A stretch of DNA of 64,000 bases from CAIVPM01 sp964477265 (GTDB lineage Bacteria; Bacteroidota; Bacteroidia; Chitinophagales; Chitinophagaceae). Under the pieces are notes generated by a model. That model ran no database searches and was not told where the DNA came from. It saw nothing but the letters and a program-made list of their open reading frames with translations. The DNA lies in assembly GCA_964477265.1 (NCBI GenBank), contig CAYZDJ010000003.1, positions 124,001 to 188,000 on the forward strand. Direction: 5' to 3'. This document shows, one piece after another, positions 53,930 through 63,268 of the stretch. The stretch's first letter is position 1, and every line of letters starts with the position of its first letter. The position numbers and the translations under genes are program-made.

Positions 53930-54586
53930 ATGATAGAAGCTTTAGTTACTGGATTAACCCTTGGAGTGCTACTTGCTATTTCTATTGGCCCCATCATTTT
54001 TGCTATTATAAAGCAAAGCTTGAATAATGGACACAAGGGAGGTTTTCTTTTTGTAGCTGGTGTTTCAAGCAGCGATGTATTGTTGGTATTGGTTTGTAAC
54101 TTACTTACCAGTTTGTTCGATCAGGCAGTAAAACACCAAAAAGTTATTGGCATTTGTGGTAGTGCATTTCTATTAATCATTGGTATTTATACCTTGTTCT
54201 TTAAAAAGGTAATGATTGATGATAGTGGGGCTATTCAAAACAAAGTGTTTAAAAAAAGGCATTTAATAGGCATTTTCTTTTCAGGTTTTTTTATGAATAT
54301 GCTTAACCCGGGAGTATTTATTTTTTGGTTGGCAGCTACAACCAAAGTTCATTCACAGGCACTAGAACAATCGCATCCAATACGGTATTTAATTACAGTT
54401 TATGTAACCTGCCTACTGTTTGTTTTATCAACAGATATAGCAAAGGTTTTATTAGCAGGAAAAATAAGACCAAAGCTTACGCCACATAACCTTCATATCA
54501 TCAATAAAGTTTCAGGAATTATTTTAGTTGTATTTGCAGTATCACTTGCTTATGCAACATTGAATTATAAAATAACTGGGCATTAA
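53930..54586 (+). CDS. LysE family translocator
   Basis: 218 residues from ATG 53930 (the frame also opens at a TTG at 53921). It is an inner-membrane exporter of the LysE/RhtB superfamily with about six hydrophobic segments. The N-terminal GLTLGVLLAISIGPIIFAIIKQSLNNGHKGGFLFVAGVSSSDVL is the family signature, and FFMNMLNPGVFIFWLA is the central motif. It would export an amino acid or related metabolite. The stop lies 1 bp from that of the convergent thiolase gene. Confidence 0.9.
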   Translation: MIEALVTGLTLGVLLAISIGPIIFAIIKQSLNNGHKGGFLFVAGVSSSDVLLVLVCNLLTSLFDQAVKHQKVIGICGSAFLLIIGIYTLFFKKVMIDDSGAIQNKVFKKRHLIGIFFSGFFMNMLNPGVFIFWLAATTKVHSQALEQSHPIRYLITVYVTCLLFVLSTDIAKVLLAGKIRPKLTPHNLHIINKVSGIILVVFAVSLAYATLNYKITGH

Positions 54587-54587
54587 T

Positions 54588-55763
54588 TTACAATCTTTCT
54601 ATAATTCCTGCAATGCCTTGCCCACCACCAACACAGGCACTCACCAACCCATATTTTTTATTAAGGTGTTGCATGTCATTTATAATTTGAATAGTAAGCT
54701 TGCAGCCAGTGCAACCCAATGGATGACCCAATGCAATGGCACCTCCATTAATGTTTACAATGTCCTTGTTTAACCCAAGTTCATTTATTACAGCAATGCT
54801 TTGAGATGCAAAAGCTTCGTTAAGCTCTATCAAATCAATATCAGATAAGCTCATATTGGCTTGCTTTAAAACCTTTGGTATGGCTACAACTGGGCCTATT
54901 CCCATAATGCGTGGCTCTACACCTGCAACTGCACAGTTTACTAATCTGCCAATAGGTTTTAGTTGTAATTCGTTCATCATTTTTTCACTCATCACAATCA
55001 CAAAAGCTGCACCATCGCTGGTTTGCGAGCTGTTGCCTGCAGTAACACAACCATTTTGTGCAAAAGCTGGTTTTAGTTTCGCTAAACCATCAATGCTTGT
55101 ATCTGCACGCACACCTTCATCTGTATCAACAACAAAATTTCTTGTTGCTTTTCTCCCTTTTTCATTCAAATAAACTTCCTCAACGTTAATTGGTAGGATA
55201 CCACTTTTAAAATTCCCATCTGCAATAGCTTTCATTGCTTTTTGATGAGAATGAAATGCAAATTCATCTTGTTGTTCTCTTGTAACATTAAACTCTTTGG
55301 CTACAGCTTCAGCAGTTAAACCCATGCTTAAGTAATAGTCAGGCTCTTCTTTTGCAATGCTGTAACTTGGAACAGTTTTCCAGCCAGCAGTTGGTACAAG
55401 GCTCATGCTTTCTGTGCCACCAGCAACAATGCAATCAGCCATTCCACTCCTTATTTTTGCTGTAGCCATTGCTATACTTTCCAACCCACTTGCACAATAA
55501 CGATTAATAGTTATGCCTGCAACATCAATACCCAATGCCTTTGCTGCAATGATTCTTCCAAACTGCAAGCCTTGCTCAGCCTCTGGCACAGCATTGCCAA
55601 CAATTACATCATCAACCCTTTTTACATCAAGCTGTGGAATAGTTGCAGTTAATCCTTTAATTACCTCAACAGCCAAATCATCTGGCCTGAAAAATCTAAA
55701 ACCGCCTTTTTTACTTTTGGTTACTGCTGTTCTGTATCCTGCTACTATATATGCTTCTTGCAT
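54588..55763 (-). CDS. Thiolase (acetyl-CoA C-acyltransferase)
   Basis: 391 residues, cytoplasmic. Nucleophilic C90 in NRYCASGLES, then NEAFASQSIAV, H of ALGHPLGCTG and the second active cysteine in SACVGGGQG near the end are all present. It catalyses thiolytic cleavage of 3-ketoacyl-CoA or the reverse condensation. The EAEQGLQFGR region fits degradative FadA-like enzymes. No other fatty-acid oxidation genes lie in the window. Start chosen at the internal ATG (MQEAYIVAGYRT). Confidence 0.94.
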   Translation of the reverse strand: MQEAYIVAGYRTAVTKSKKGGFRFFRPDDLAVEVIKGLTATIPQLDVKRVDDVIVGNAVPEAEQGLQFGRIIAAKALGIDVAGITINRYCASGLESIAMATAKIRSGMADCIVAGGTESMSLVPTAGWKTVPSYSIAKEEPDYYLSMGLTAEAVAKEFNVTREQQDEFAFHSHQKAMKAIADGNFKSGILPINVEEVYLNEKGRKATRNFVVDTDEGVRADTSIDGLAKLKPAFAQNGCVTAGNSSQTSDGAAFVIVMSEKMMNELQLKPIGRLVNCAVAGVEPRIMGIGPVVAIPKVLKQANMSLSDIDLIELNEAFASQSIAVINELGLNKDIVNINGGAIALGHPLGCTGCKLTIQIINDMQHLNKKYGLVSACVGGGQGIAGIIERL

Positions 55764-55899
55764 AAACAAAATTTAAGAACCAAATGTAAAGAAAAAGTTG
55801 TTTATGCAACCATATTTTATAATTGCTTATGCTATATGATTTTATTTTAATCAATTACATAATATCTTCGTTACTCTTTTTTAACTACAAATTTTTTAT

Positions 55900-57477
55900 A
55901 TGCCTATAAGAATGGTTGATGATGATCAGGATAATTACACTAATGAAAATGAAGACACTGGAAGAGGCGGAGGAGGTGGAGGGTTTTCGGGTGGCGGAGG
56001 AATTATGCAATTTCTACCAATGCTGATAGGTTTGCTGATACGTAAGCCCATACTGCTTTTGGTGGTTGTTATTATTGGTGGATTAATGTATTTTAAAGGA
56101 GGTTGCAATGGATTAACAAATGCAGAGAATAATCAATCACAATTTACTACTGGAGGAAGGCTTGACCCAAATGAATATAAAAAGGCTGATGTATATGAAG
56201 GTTTAGACCCAACAAAAAATACTTTACCCGAAATTGTTTCATTAAAACAATTTGCACCAGAAAGAAAAAACCAAGGTCAGCAAGGTAGTTGTGTTGCATG
56301 GAGTAGTGCTTATGGAGCACGTAGCATTTTAGAAGCTATATCAACTGGCGAAAATCCCAACGCTGCTGCATTCAGCCCATCTTTTTTATACAATCAAATT
56401 AAACTGGATGGTTGCCAGGGTAGTTATATTATTCGTGCAATGGAAAACATGACACAGGTTGGTGCGGTGCATTTCAACCAATTTCCATATACCGATCAGG
56501 ATTGCAGCAGGCAGCCCAATGCTAGTTTAATGAGCGAGGCACAGCAATATAAAATGCTTGGCTTTACAAGATTAAGTGGAGACGAAAACCCTAATGGCAT
56601 TGACTTACATGCTGTAAAAGAGCATTTAGCAAAAGATGTTCCTGTAGTAATTGGTATGATGGTGGGTGGAACTTTTATGCAGGAAATGAAAGGACAAAAT
56701 ATATGGCATCCTGTAGATGAAGATTATAATATGATGGGCTTTGGAGGGCATGCAATGTGTGTAATAGGATATGATGACAGGAAAGAAGGTGGTTCTTTTG
56801 AAATAATGAATAGTTGGGGCAGCGATTGGGGAAATAATGGAGTTGCTTTTGTACGATACAAAGATTTTAAACATTTTGTACGCGAGGCTTATGGCTTAAA
56901 TCCAATGCCAAAAACAGGCAGTGCAGTTGCCACAACATTAAGCTGCACTTTTGGTCTGGTGGATGCAGGTAAAAATTATATTCCTTTGCAACGCAGTGCT
57001 GATAACGTTTTTACTACAACCACCCCCATAAAAAAATTAAGCAAGTTTAAGGTAGAGGTAAAAAACAATACAGCATGTTATGTATATGTTGTAGGAAAAG
57101 AAACAGATGAAACAAGCTATGTATTGTTTCCCTATCCAAGCAATAATGATAACAGACCAACTATGTTTTCTCCTTATTGTGGCATCACTGGTTATCGCTT
57201 GTTTCCTCGTGGCAAAAGCTTACAGGCAGATGAGATAGGCAATAAAGACGAAATAGCTATTATTACCAGTAAAGACGCTTTAGATATTTTCCAAATCAAT
57301 CAATTCATTACCCAAAATAAAAATATGGGGTTTAAAAATGCAGTCAATAAAGCTATACAACAAATGGCTGCAAGTGGCGTACAGTTTGCATCTCAAAGCA
57401 ATGGTACTTTTGGATTTGAAACTAAAATTACCAATAACAATGTAGTAGCAATGATTTTGCAAATTGATAAACAGTAA
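55900..57477 (+). CDS. Membrane-anchored papain-like (C1) cysteine peptidase
   Basis: 525 residues. An acidic N-terminus and a Gly-rich stretch (21-34) precede one transmembrane helix (about 38-65). The peptidase domain follows: Q128 and C131 in QGQQGSCVAWS, H284 in GGHAMCVIGYD and N304 in NSWGSDWG form the complete C1A catalytic set. From about 340 to 525 is a beta-rich region of unknown type (possibly DUF4384-like). The helix places the protease outside the inner membrane or facing the periplasm. It stands alone upstream of DUF4290. Confidence 0.88.
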   Translation: MPIRMVDDDQDNYTNENEDTGRGGGGGGFSGGGGIMQFLPMLIGLLIRKPILLLVVVIIGGLMYFKGGCNGLTNAENNQSQFTTGGRLDPNEYKKADVYEGLDPTKNTLPEIVSLKQFAPERKNQGQQGSCVAWSSAYGARSILEAISTGENPNAAAFSPSFLYNQIKLDGCQGSYIIRAMENMTQVGAVHFNQFPYTDQDCSRQPNASLMSEAQQYKMLGFTRLSGDENPNGIDLHAVKEHLAKDVPVVIGMMVGGTFMQEMKGQNIWHPVDEDYNMMGFGGHAMCVIGYDDRKEGGSFEIMNSWGSDWGNNGVAFVRYKDFKHFVREAYGLNPMPKTGSAVATTLSCTFGLVDAGKNYIPLQRSADNVFTTTTPIKKLSKFKVEVKNNTACYVYVVGKETDETSYVLFPYPSNNDNRPTMFSPYCGITGYRLFPRGKSLQADEIGNKDEIAIITSKDALDIFQINQFITQNKNMGFKNAVNKAIQQMAASGVQFASQSNGTFGFETKITNNNVVAMILQIDKQ

Positions 57478-57530
57478 AGAAGGATATCTGATTTTTTGGG
57501 GCTGTTATCATCATCACTACCTTCAGCTTT

Positions 57531-57599
57531 GATTCCTGCTTTTCGCTGCAAGTCCTCGCTACACTTCGTTTCGCTGTGGGCTTTCCGCTACAATCAGGC
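57531..57599. repeat. Intergenic repeat GCTTTTCGCTGCAA ... GCTTTCCGCTACAA
   Basis: Two direct copies, 12 of 14 bases identical, at 57538-57551 and 57580-57593, separated by a CCTCGCT-rich middle. More GC-rich than its surroundings. It occupies the 245-bp gap between the protease and DUF4290 genes. I recognise the words from intergenic repeats of related genomes. Confidence 0.7.
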
Positions 57600-57697
57600 A
57601 GCTATTCAGTAGTAATAATGCTATTTAACAAACTTTCCGAAAGTTGTAGTATCTACTATCTTTCTCACAAATAAATTACCAACCACAAGCTACTTCA

Positions 57698-57705
57698 TAT
57701 ATTTG
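57698..57705 (+). promoter_or_regulatory. -7 box of the DUF4290 gene
   Basis: TATATTTG matches TAnnTTTG exactly, 17 nt before the ATG. No clear -33 TTTG at the usual distance. Confidence 0.5.
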
Positions 57706-57722
57706 TAGCATAAAATTATTTA

Positions 57723-58487
57723 ATGGATTACAATACAGCACGCAATTATTTAAGTATGCGTGAATACGGCAGACATATTCAACGAATGGTGGAATATGTA
57801 TTAACCATAGAAGACAAAGAAAAGCGAAACCAACAGGCAAAAGTTATTATAGAGTTTATGGGTTTGTTAAACCCACACTTAAAGAATGTAGAAGATTTTA
57901 GGCATATACTATGGGATCATTTATTCTTTATCAGCGACTTTAAGTTAGATGTAGATAGCCCATATCCAATACCTGTAAGGGAAACTTATAAAGCAAGACC
58001 AGAGCCTATGGCTTATCCTAAACGCCATCCTAAATATCATCATTTAGGGAAAAACCTTGAAATGGTTATAGATAAAGCATTGCAGCAGGAAGACCAGGAA
58101 AAGAAAACCGGTTTTGCCAATGCTATTGCTTATTACATGAAACTAAGCTACAGCAACTGGCACAAAGAGCTGGTGCAGGATGATGTTATAAAAAGCGAGT
58201 TGGATAATATTACTGGTGGACAGTTGGAGTTTAGTAATACGCCATACATTAAGCACAGAAATCCAAACGAAAGAAACAGCAGTGGTAATGGTAGAAACAA
58301 CAATAACAGAAGGCAACAAAGCTTTGGTGGCAGAAACAACAATGGCCGCAGCAATGATAACAGAAATGGTGGTGCAAGGGGGGGAAGTTCTAATAACAGA
58401 AACAATAATGGACGCAGTGGAGACAATAGAAATGGCGGCCCAAGAAATAACAATAATAACAACAGGAACTTTAAGAAAAGGTATTAA
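57723..58487 (+). CDS. DUF4290 domain protein with Asn/Arg/Gly-rich tail
   Basis: 254 residues, no signal peptide. Residues 1-175 match DUF4290, a Bacteroidota-specific family (MDYNTARNYLSMREYGRHIQRMVEY, RHILWDHLFFISDFKLDVDSPYP, KLSYSNWHKELV). From about 178 to 254 the sequence is low-complexity Asn/Arg/Gly repeats (NNGRS, NRNGG), positively charged and probably disordered, reminiscent of RNA-binding tails. Function unknown. The stop overlaps the convergent PorP/SprF gene by 4 bp. Confidence 0.92.
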   Translation: MDYNTARNYLSMREYGRHIQRMVEYVLTIEDKEKRNQQAKVIIEFMGLLNPHLKNVEDFRHILWDHLFFISDFKLDVDSPYPIPVRETYKARPEPMAYPKRHPKYHHLGKNLEMVIDKALQQEDQEKKTGFANAIAYYMKLSYSNWHKELVQDDVIKSELDNITGGQLEFSNTPYIKHRNPNERNSSGNGRNNNNRRQQSFGGRNNNGRSNDNRNGGARGGSSNNRNNNGRSGDNRNGGPRNNNNNNRNFKKRY

Positions 58488-59491
58488 AACTTAGGGCAAT
58501 TAATGGGTCTGTCTGTATTGGGTTGATTGGTGAATATTAATGAAATTTCAATACCACCTTTATTTACAGACGCTGTTTTTAATGAAGATGTATTTACATC
58601 GTAACTAATACCCAATCTTGTATTAGCATACTCTAAGCCCACATAAGGAATTAAAGCGTCTTTTAAACGTAACCAGCTACCTGCATATACATATATTGGG
58701 TTTGTGGCATCGTTGCTTGCAGTTAGCTGAAAAGCACCACCAACAACAGTCTCAGTAGTTCCTCCTTGCGAACTGTGCAAACCACTTACATGCAACCCAA
58801 CTGCATCGCTAAACTGGTAAAATCCACCAGCGTGTAATGTATATCTTGGGTTTAAGAAAAAATTTGTTCCAGTAAGTTTTAATGTTGGTTTGTTAAGGTG
58901 ATACATGCTTAAACCAATGTAGTAATTGCTATTATTTTCTGTGTTGTAACTGGTAAATAATAAACCTGCATTAGCATCAAAATAACTTGATTGTAAAGTG
59001 TTTTGTTTAAATAATTCATCTGTTGGTTTAGAAAAGCCAATTGTAGTAAGTTGATCTTCAAAAACAAGCTTGCTGGTATTAATTAAAAGATTTGAGAATG
59101 TGCCTTGCAAGCCTACGCTAAATTGCTTGTTGCCATCTTCATCCATTCCTTTATGAAAGGCAAGAGAACCTGATGCATAATTAAATTTAACAGCACTATT
59201 GGCACTGTTATCACTTAAAAACATAAATCCCACACCCAATACATCGCCATTTTTTATCCTGTTCTCAAACAAATGAAAGTCAATGCTGCCAGTGGTTGTA
59301 ATAAAAGCATTGTTTATTTCAGGCCATTGGTTTCTGTAGTTTCCTGATACACGATAATTGCCATTAAACTTACCAGTATATGCAGGATTGAGCGTTAATG
59401 GAGAAGCAAAAAATTGCGAAAAATGTGGATCTTGTGCTTTAACGGTTAATGCAAAAAAAAGAAAACAATATGTGTATATAATTCGTTTCAT
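58484..59491 (-). CDS. PorP/SprF family type IX secretion outer-membrane protein
   Basis: 335 residues from the start at 59491 (signal peptide MKRIIYTYCFLFFALTVKAQ). It opens DPHFSQFFASPLTLNPAYTGKFNG, the hallmark of PorP/SprF, and continues with the amphipathic strands of an outer-membrane beta-barrel (GNYRNQWPEI, VGVGFMFLSDNSA-like turns, GISYDVNTSSLK). PorP/SprF proteins help T9SS cargo reach or attach to the surface. It is a single copy here, without the gld/por core genes; many genomes hold several, each matched to a large cargo protein. Confidence 0.92.
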   Translation of the reverse strand: MKRIIYTYCFLFFALTVKAQDPHFSQFFASPLTLNPAYTGKFNGNYRVSGNYRNQWPEINNAFITTTGSIDFHLFENRIKNGDVLGVGFMFLSDNSANSAVKFNYASGSLAFHKGMDEDGNKQFSVGLQGTFSNLLINTSKLVFEDQLTTIGFSKPTDELFKQNTLQSSYFDANAGLLFTSYNTENNSNYYIGLSMYHLNKPTLKLTGTNFFLNPRYTLHAGGFYQFSDAVGLHVSGLHSSQGGTTETVVGGAFQLTASNDATNPIYVYAGSWLRLKDALIPYVGLEYANTRLGISYDVNTSSLKTASVNKGGIEISLIFTNQPNTDRPINCPKF

Positions 59492-59566
59492 GAAGTCTCT
59501 CAAAAGTAAGACAATAAACTTTTCAGTTTTGTTGCAATTGTCTTTTTAACATTTCTATAACAAATA

Positions 59567-60220
59567 TTAAGCCTGCATTTTAGAACCATAAGCCAAGTCT
59601 CCAGCATCACCAAGGCCAGGAACAATATAGCCCTTGGCATTTAAGGTATCATCAATATCTCCACACCATATTTTTATATCATTACCACATTGCTGGTGTA
59701 TATAATCTATACCTTGCCTGCTTGCAATAGCACAAACAAAATAGATGTCAGAAGGTTTATATTGCCCTCTCATAAATTCAATTGTTTTTACAAGTGATGC
59801 TCCTGTTGCAAGCATTGGATCACTTATCATAACTATTCTATTGTTTAAATTAGGGCAGCTCATATACTCAAGGCAAATTTCGAAGCTGCCATCAGCATTG
59901 TGTTTGCGGTAAGCAGAGATAAAAGCGTTATCTGCCTTATCAAAATAATTTAACATGCCCTGGTGCAATGGCAAGCCAGCACGTAAAACAGTTGCCAATA
60001 CTGGTTGCTGGATTAATACTTTACTTTTATGAATGCCCAAAGGTGTTTGTGTTTCAACTTCTTCGCTTGGCAATCCTTTACTAATTTCATAAGCAGCAAT
60101 TTCACCAATGCGTTGCAGGTTTCTTCTAAAACGCAGCCTGTCTCCCTGAATATTTACATCCCTTAATTCTGCAACCCAGTTGGTAATTAAACTATGCTCA
60201 TTACTTAAATTAATTATCAT
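59567..60220 (-). CDS. upp: Uracil phosphoribosyltransferase
   Basis: 217 residues from the start at 60220 (MIINLSNEHSLI); the frame runs on to 60304, but those codons cross the promoter region. A cytoplasmic salvage enzyme converting uracil and PRPP to UMP. PRPP loop DPMLATGASL, then the uracil-binding GDIDDTLNAKGYIVPGLGDAGD. Normal length for the family. Divergent from the PAP2 gene across a 63-bp gap that holds a duplicated palindrome. Confidence 0.93.
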   Translation of the reverse strand: MIINLSNEHSLITNWVAELRDVNIQGDRLRFRRNLQRIGEIAAYEISKGLPSEEVETQTPLGIHKSKVLIQQPVLATVLRAGLPLHQGMLNYFDKADNAFISAYRKHNADGSFEICLEYMSCPNLNNRIVMISDPMLATGASLVKTIEFMRGQYKPSDIYFVCAIASRQGIDYIHQQCGNDIKIWCGDIDDTLNAKGYIVPGLGDAGDLAYGSKMQA

Positions 60221-60251
60221 AAAAATTATTTGGGCGTGTAAAATAATTAAA

Positions 60252-60281
60252 ATTGTACAAAAGCATTCAAATTTGTACAAT
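60252..60281. promoter_or_regulatory. Operator-like duplicated palindrome TTGTACAA
   Basis: ATTGTACAAA (60252-60261) and TTTGTACAAT (60272-60281) form a perfect 10-bp inverted repeat. Each holds the self-complementary TTGTACAA, and the two centres are 20 bp apart, two turns of the helix. It lies between the divergent starts of upp and the PAP2 gene, ending 2 bp before the latter ATG. Confidence 0.6.
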
Positions 60282-60283
60282 CT

Positions 60284-60907
60284 ATGTATAACAAAGGTTT
60301 GCAAACATTTTACAAGGCAAGTATTATTAGTTTTTTCAGTGCCATTATTATTGGTGGTTTTTCTTTTATGTATGGCAAGGAAAAGCTGTTTTTATTGTTG
60401 AACACAGACCTGGGCACAATAGGAGATTATATTTTTAACTATGCAACTTACCTTGCAGATGGCGTGGTTTGGGTTCCTTTTGTAATATGGGTTTTTGTAA
60501 AAAAACGAAGCAATATAATTGTTACTATTTTTTCAATAATTATTACTACAGTTATTGCACAAGGTATAAAAAGGTATGTGTTGCCTATAGAACCAAGACC
60601 CATAGTTGCCATAACAAACAGAGCTGTGATACACACTATCGGTGGCGTTGAAGTTGCAGAAGTTGGCAGCTTTCCAAGTGGGCATACAACACAAATTTTT
60701 GCTATGTTTTTGTTGCTGTGTATTTGCTATAGCAGTAACTGGTTGTTATGGATTGGCTTTATAACTTCAATGTTTGTAGCTTATTCAAGGGTGTACCAGG
60801 CACAGCATTTTCCTATTGATGTTGCAGGCGGCATTGTTGCTGCATTAATAAGTGTGTGGTCAAGCTATTTTATTCAAATAAAAATACAACGCAAAAAACA
60901 AGACTAA
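60284..60907 (+). CDS. PAP2 superfamily phosphatase
   Basis: 207-residue inner-membrane acid phosphatase with about five transmembrane segments. All three catalytic motifs are present: KRYVLPIEPRP (KX6RP), PSGHT, and SRVYQAQHFPIDVAGG (SRX5HX3D). Members dephosphorylate lipid pyrophosphates (such as undecaprenyl pyrophosphate), phosphatidate or LPS. The substrate here is not determined. It converges with uvrD, 6 bp apart. Confidence 0.92.
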   Translation: MYNKGLQTFYKASIISFFSAIIIGGFSFMYGKEKLFLLLNTDLGTIGDYIFNYATYLADGVVWVPFVIWVFVKKRSNIIVTIFSIIITTVIAQGIKRYVLPIEPRPIVAITNRAVIHTIGGVEVAEVGSFPSGHTTQIFAMFLLLCICYSSNWLLWIGFITSMFVAYSRVYQAQHFPIDVAGGIVAALISVWSSYFIQIKIQRKKQD

Positions 60908-60913
60908 AATCCT

Positions 60914-63268
60914 TTAAGTTACAATCCTCAACTTTGCATAGTTCAGCATAATTTTTCTCTCACCATTATTGTCAAATACAATTGTAGCCACAGGATTGTG
61001 TGCACTGCCTTCAACTGTTTTAACAGTGCCAAAGCCAAACTTCTGGTGTTCTACCTTTTGACCTGCCTGTAAGTCACTTGTATCACTGGCTACAAAATTA
61101 TCGCTGGCTATGTGATTTACTGTTGCAGTACGTGCTGGTGGTGTTAAATATGTTGGCTTACCAGAACTTGTTTTTGCACTTGGTGGTGCACCATACTTTC
61201 TTTCAGCAGCAGCTGCATCATCAAACCCAAAACCACGTTGCATTCTTTGAAAGGCACTACCCTGATTGCCCCAACTGTTATCATTATTCCTTGCTCCACC
61301 ACCTGCATAAGATTTGTCAATATGCTTATCTGGCATTTCATCTATAAACCTGCTGGGTTCATTTTGCTGCAACTGCCCAAACCTGTAACGTGCATTGGCA
61401 TAGGTAAGCCAAAGCTTTTGCTTGGCACGGGTTACAGCCACATAAAACAATCTTCTTTCTTCTTCCAATTCCTCGCGTGTGTTAATGCTCATTGCACTGG
61501 GAAATAAAGTTTCCTCCACACCACCCACGAACACACAGCTAAATTCCAAACCTTTTGCAGCGTGTATGGTCATCAGCTTTACCACATCACTATCCTGTTT
61601 GTCATCATCTGCATCTGTAAGTAAAGTGATTTGTTGCAGGTAACTCCCTAATGTTTTATCAAGCAACTCACCATCTTCATTGCTTGGGCTTTCTGTCCAT
61701 TCTTTTATACTGTTTAATAATTCCTGAATATTCTCATACCTTGCTAAACCTTCAGTTGTTTTATCATTAAACAATTCTTTTACAAGCCCTGTATTCTTAC
61801 CCACAACGTTGGCAACATCATAAGCATTTTTATCGGCAAGTAATGTTTGAAAATACTTGTTCATCATCACAAAATTCTGAATGGCTTCAAGCGTTCCAGC
61901 CTTAAAGCCAAATTCTGCTGCACGTTCCAACACATTGTAAAAAGTAATGTTATGTGTGTTGGCAAATACAAGGCATTTTTCAATAGTTGTTTTACCAATA
62001 CCACGCACAGGGTAATTGATAATACGTTTCAACGCCTCCTCATCTTTTGTATTTACAATTACACGCAAGTAAGCAAGCATATCTTTTATCTCCTTGCGTT
62101 GATAGAAGCTTGTGCCACCATAAATTCTGTACTTTATACCTTGTCTTCTTAAACTTTCTTCAAAGGCACGAGACTGTGCATTGGTTCTGTATAAAATGGC
62201 AAACTCACTGTTGCGATAATGGTTGCGTAGCTTTTGTTCCTGAATGGTATCTGCAACAAATTTTCCTTCATCATTATCAGTCATTGTGCGTACAAGCTTT
62301 ATCTTTTCTCCTTCATCATTATCAGTCCACAACTCTTTTGGCAACTGACCTTTATTGTTGCTGATGACTTCATTGGCAACATTTAAAATGTTCTTTGTGC
62401 TTCGATAATTCTGTTCAAGCTTCACCACTTTCACATCATCATAATCTTTTTGAAACTGTAAAATATTTTGAATGGTTGCCCCACGAAAGCTATAAATACT
62501 TTGTGCATCATCACCCACCACACAAATATTTTCGTGCACTGCTGCAAGCAATTTTGTAATCTGGTATTGTACAGCATTGGTATCCTGATACTCATCTATC
62601 AACACATATTTAAACTTGTGCTGGTACTTTGCCAAAGCCTCATTATGATACTTTAACAGCTCATACATTTTAAACAATAAATCATCAAAATCCATTGCAC
62701 CATTTTTAAAGCAACGGTCGTTGTAAGCCTTGTAAATCTTGGCGATGGCAGGACGATTAGCTCTCATATCCTCCTGTTGCAGGTAATAATCCAAAGCATA
62801 TTCCTCGGCACTTACCAGAGCATTTTTTGCAGCAGAAATCCTGTTGTGAACAACGTTTGGCTTGTAATGTTTATCATCCAGCTCCATTTCATTAATAACA
62901 GTTTTAATCACACTCCTGCTATCATCTGTATCATAAATGGTAAAGTTATTTGGGTAACCAATTTTATGAGCTTCGGCTCTTAGTATTCTTGCAAAAACGC
63001 TGTGAAAAGTTCCTATGTATAAATTCCTTGCTTCGCTGTTGCCTAGAATTCTTTCAATACGTTCCTTCATTTCGGCAGCAGCTTTATTTGTAAATGTTAA
63101 AGCCAATATATTAAAGGCATCCACACCATTTGCCATAAGGTGTGCAATGCGTGTAGTAAGCACTTTTGTTTTGCCACTTCCTGCACCAGCCACAATCATT
63201 AATGGTCCATCTTTATGTGTAACAGCTTCTCGTTGCTGCTCATTCAATCCCTGTAAATAATCCTGCAT
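60914..63268 (-). CDS. UvrD/PcrA/Rep-type 3'-5' DNA helicase
   Basis: 784 residues, superfamily 1A. The Q motif LNEQQREAV (8-16), Walker A GAGSGKT (28-34), Walker B VLIDEYQDTN, QNYRSTKNIL and TIHAAKGLEF are all visible. The C-terminal region (about 640-784) carries the linker and Tudor-like tail (AGQKVEHQKFGFGTVKTVEG) of PcrA/UvrD. It acts in DNA repair and in clearing replication and transcription conflicts. Full length and intact. Confidence 0.95.
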   Translation of the reverse strand: MQDYLQGLNEQQREAVTHKDGPLMIVAGAGSGKTKVLTTRIAHLMANGVDAFNILALTFTNKAAAEMKERIERILGNSEARNLYIGTFHSVFARILRAEAHKIGYPNNFTIYDTDDSRSVIKTVINEMELDDKHYKPNVVHNRISAAKNALVSAEEYALDYYLQQEDMRANRPAIAKIYKAYNDRCFKNGAMDFDDLLFKMYELLKYHNEALAKYQHKFKYVLIDEYQDTNAVQYQITKLLAAVHENICVVGDDAQSIYSFRGATIQNILQFQKDYDDVKVVKLEQNYRSTKNILNVANEVISNNKGQLPKELWTDNDEGEKIKLVRTMTDNDEGKFVADTIQEQKLRNHYRNSEFAILYRTNAQSRAFEESLRRQGIKYRIYGGTSFYQRKEIKDMLAYLRVIVNTKDEEALKRIINYPVRGIGKTTIEKCLVFANTHNITFYNVLERAAEFGFKAGTLEAIQNFVMMNKYFQTLLADKNAYDVANVVGKNTGLVKELFNDKTTEGLARYENIQELLNSIKEWTESPSNEDGELLDKTLGSYLQQITLLTDADDDKQDSDVVKLMTIHAAKGLEFSCVFVGGVEETLFPSAMSINTREELEEERRLFYVAVTRAKQKLWLTYANARYRFGQLQQNEPSRFIDEMPDKHIDKSYAGGGARNNDNSWGNQGSAFQRMQRGFGFDDAAAAERKYGAPPSAKTSSGKPTYLTPPARTATVNHIASDNFVASDTSDLQAGQKVEHQKFGFGTVKTVEGSAHNPVATIVFDNNGERKIMLNYAKLRIVT

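Noticed and set aside
58148..58462. Leu/Pro-rich minus-strand frame opposite DUF4290
   Set aside because: Mirror of the Asn/Arg/Gly low-complexity tail; not a plausible protein.
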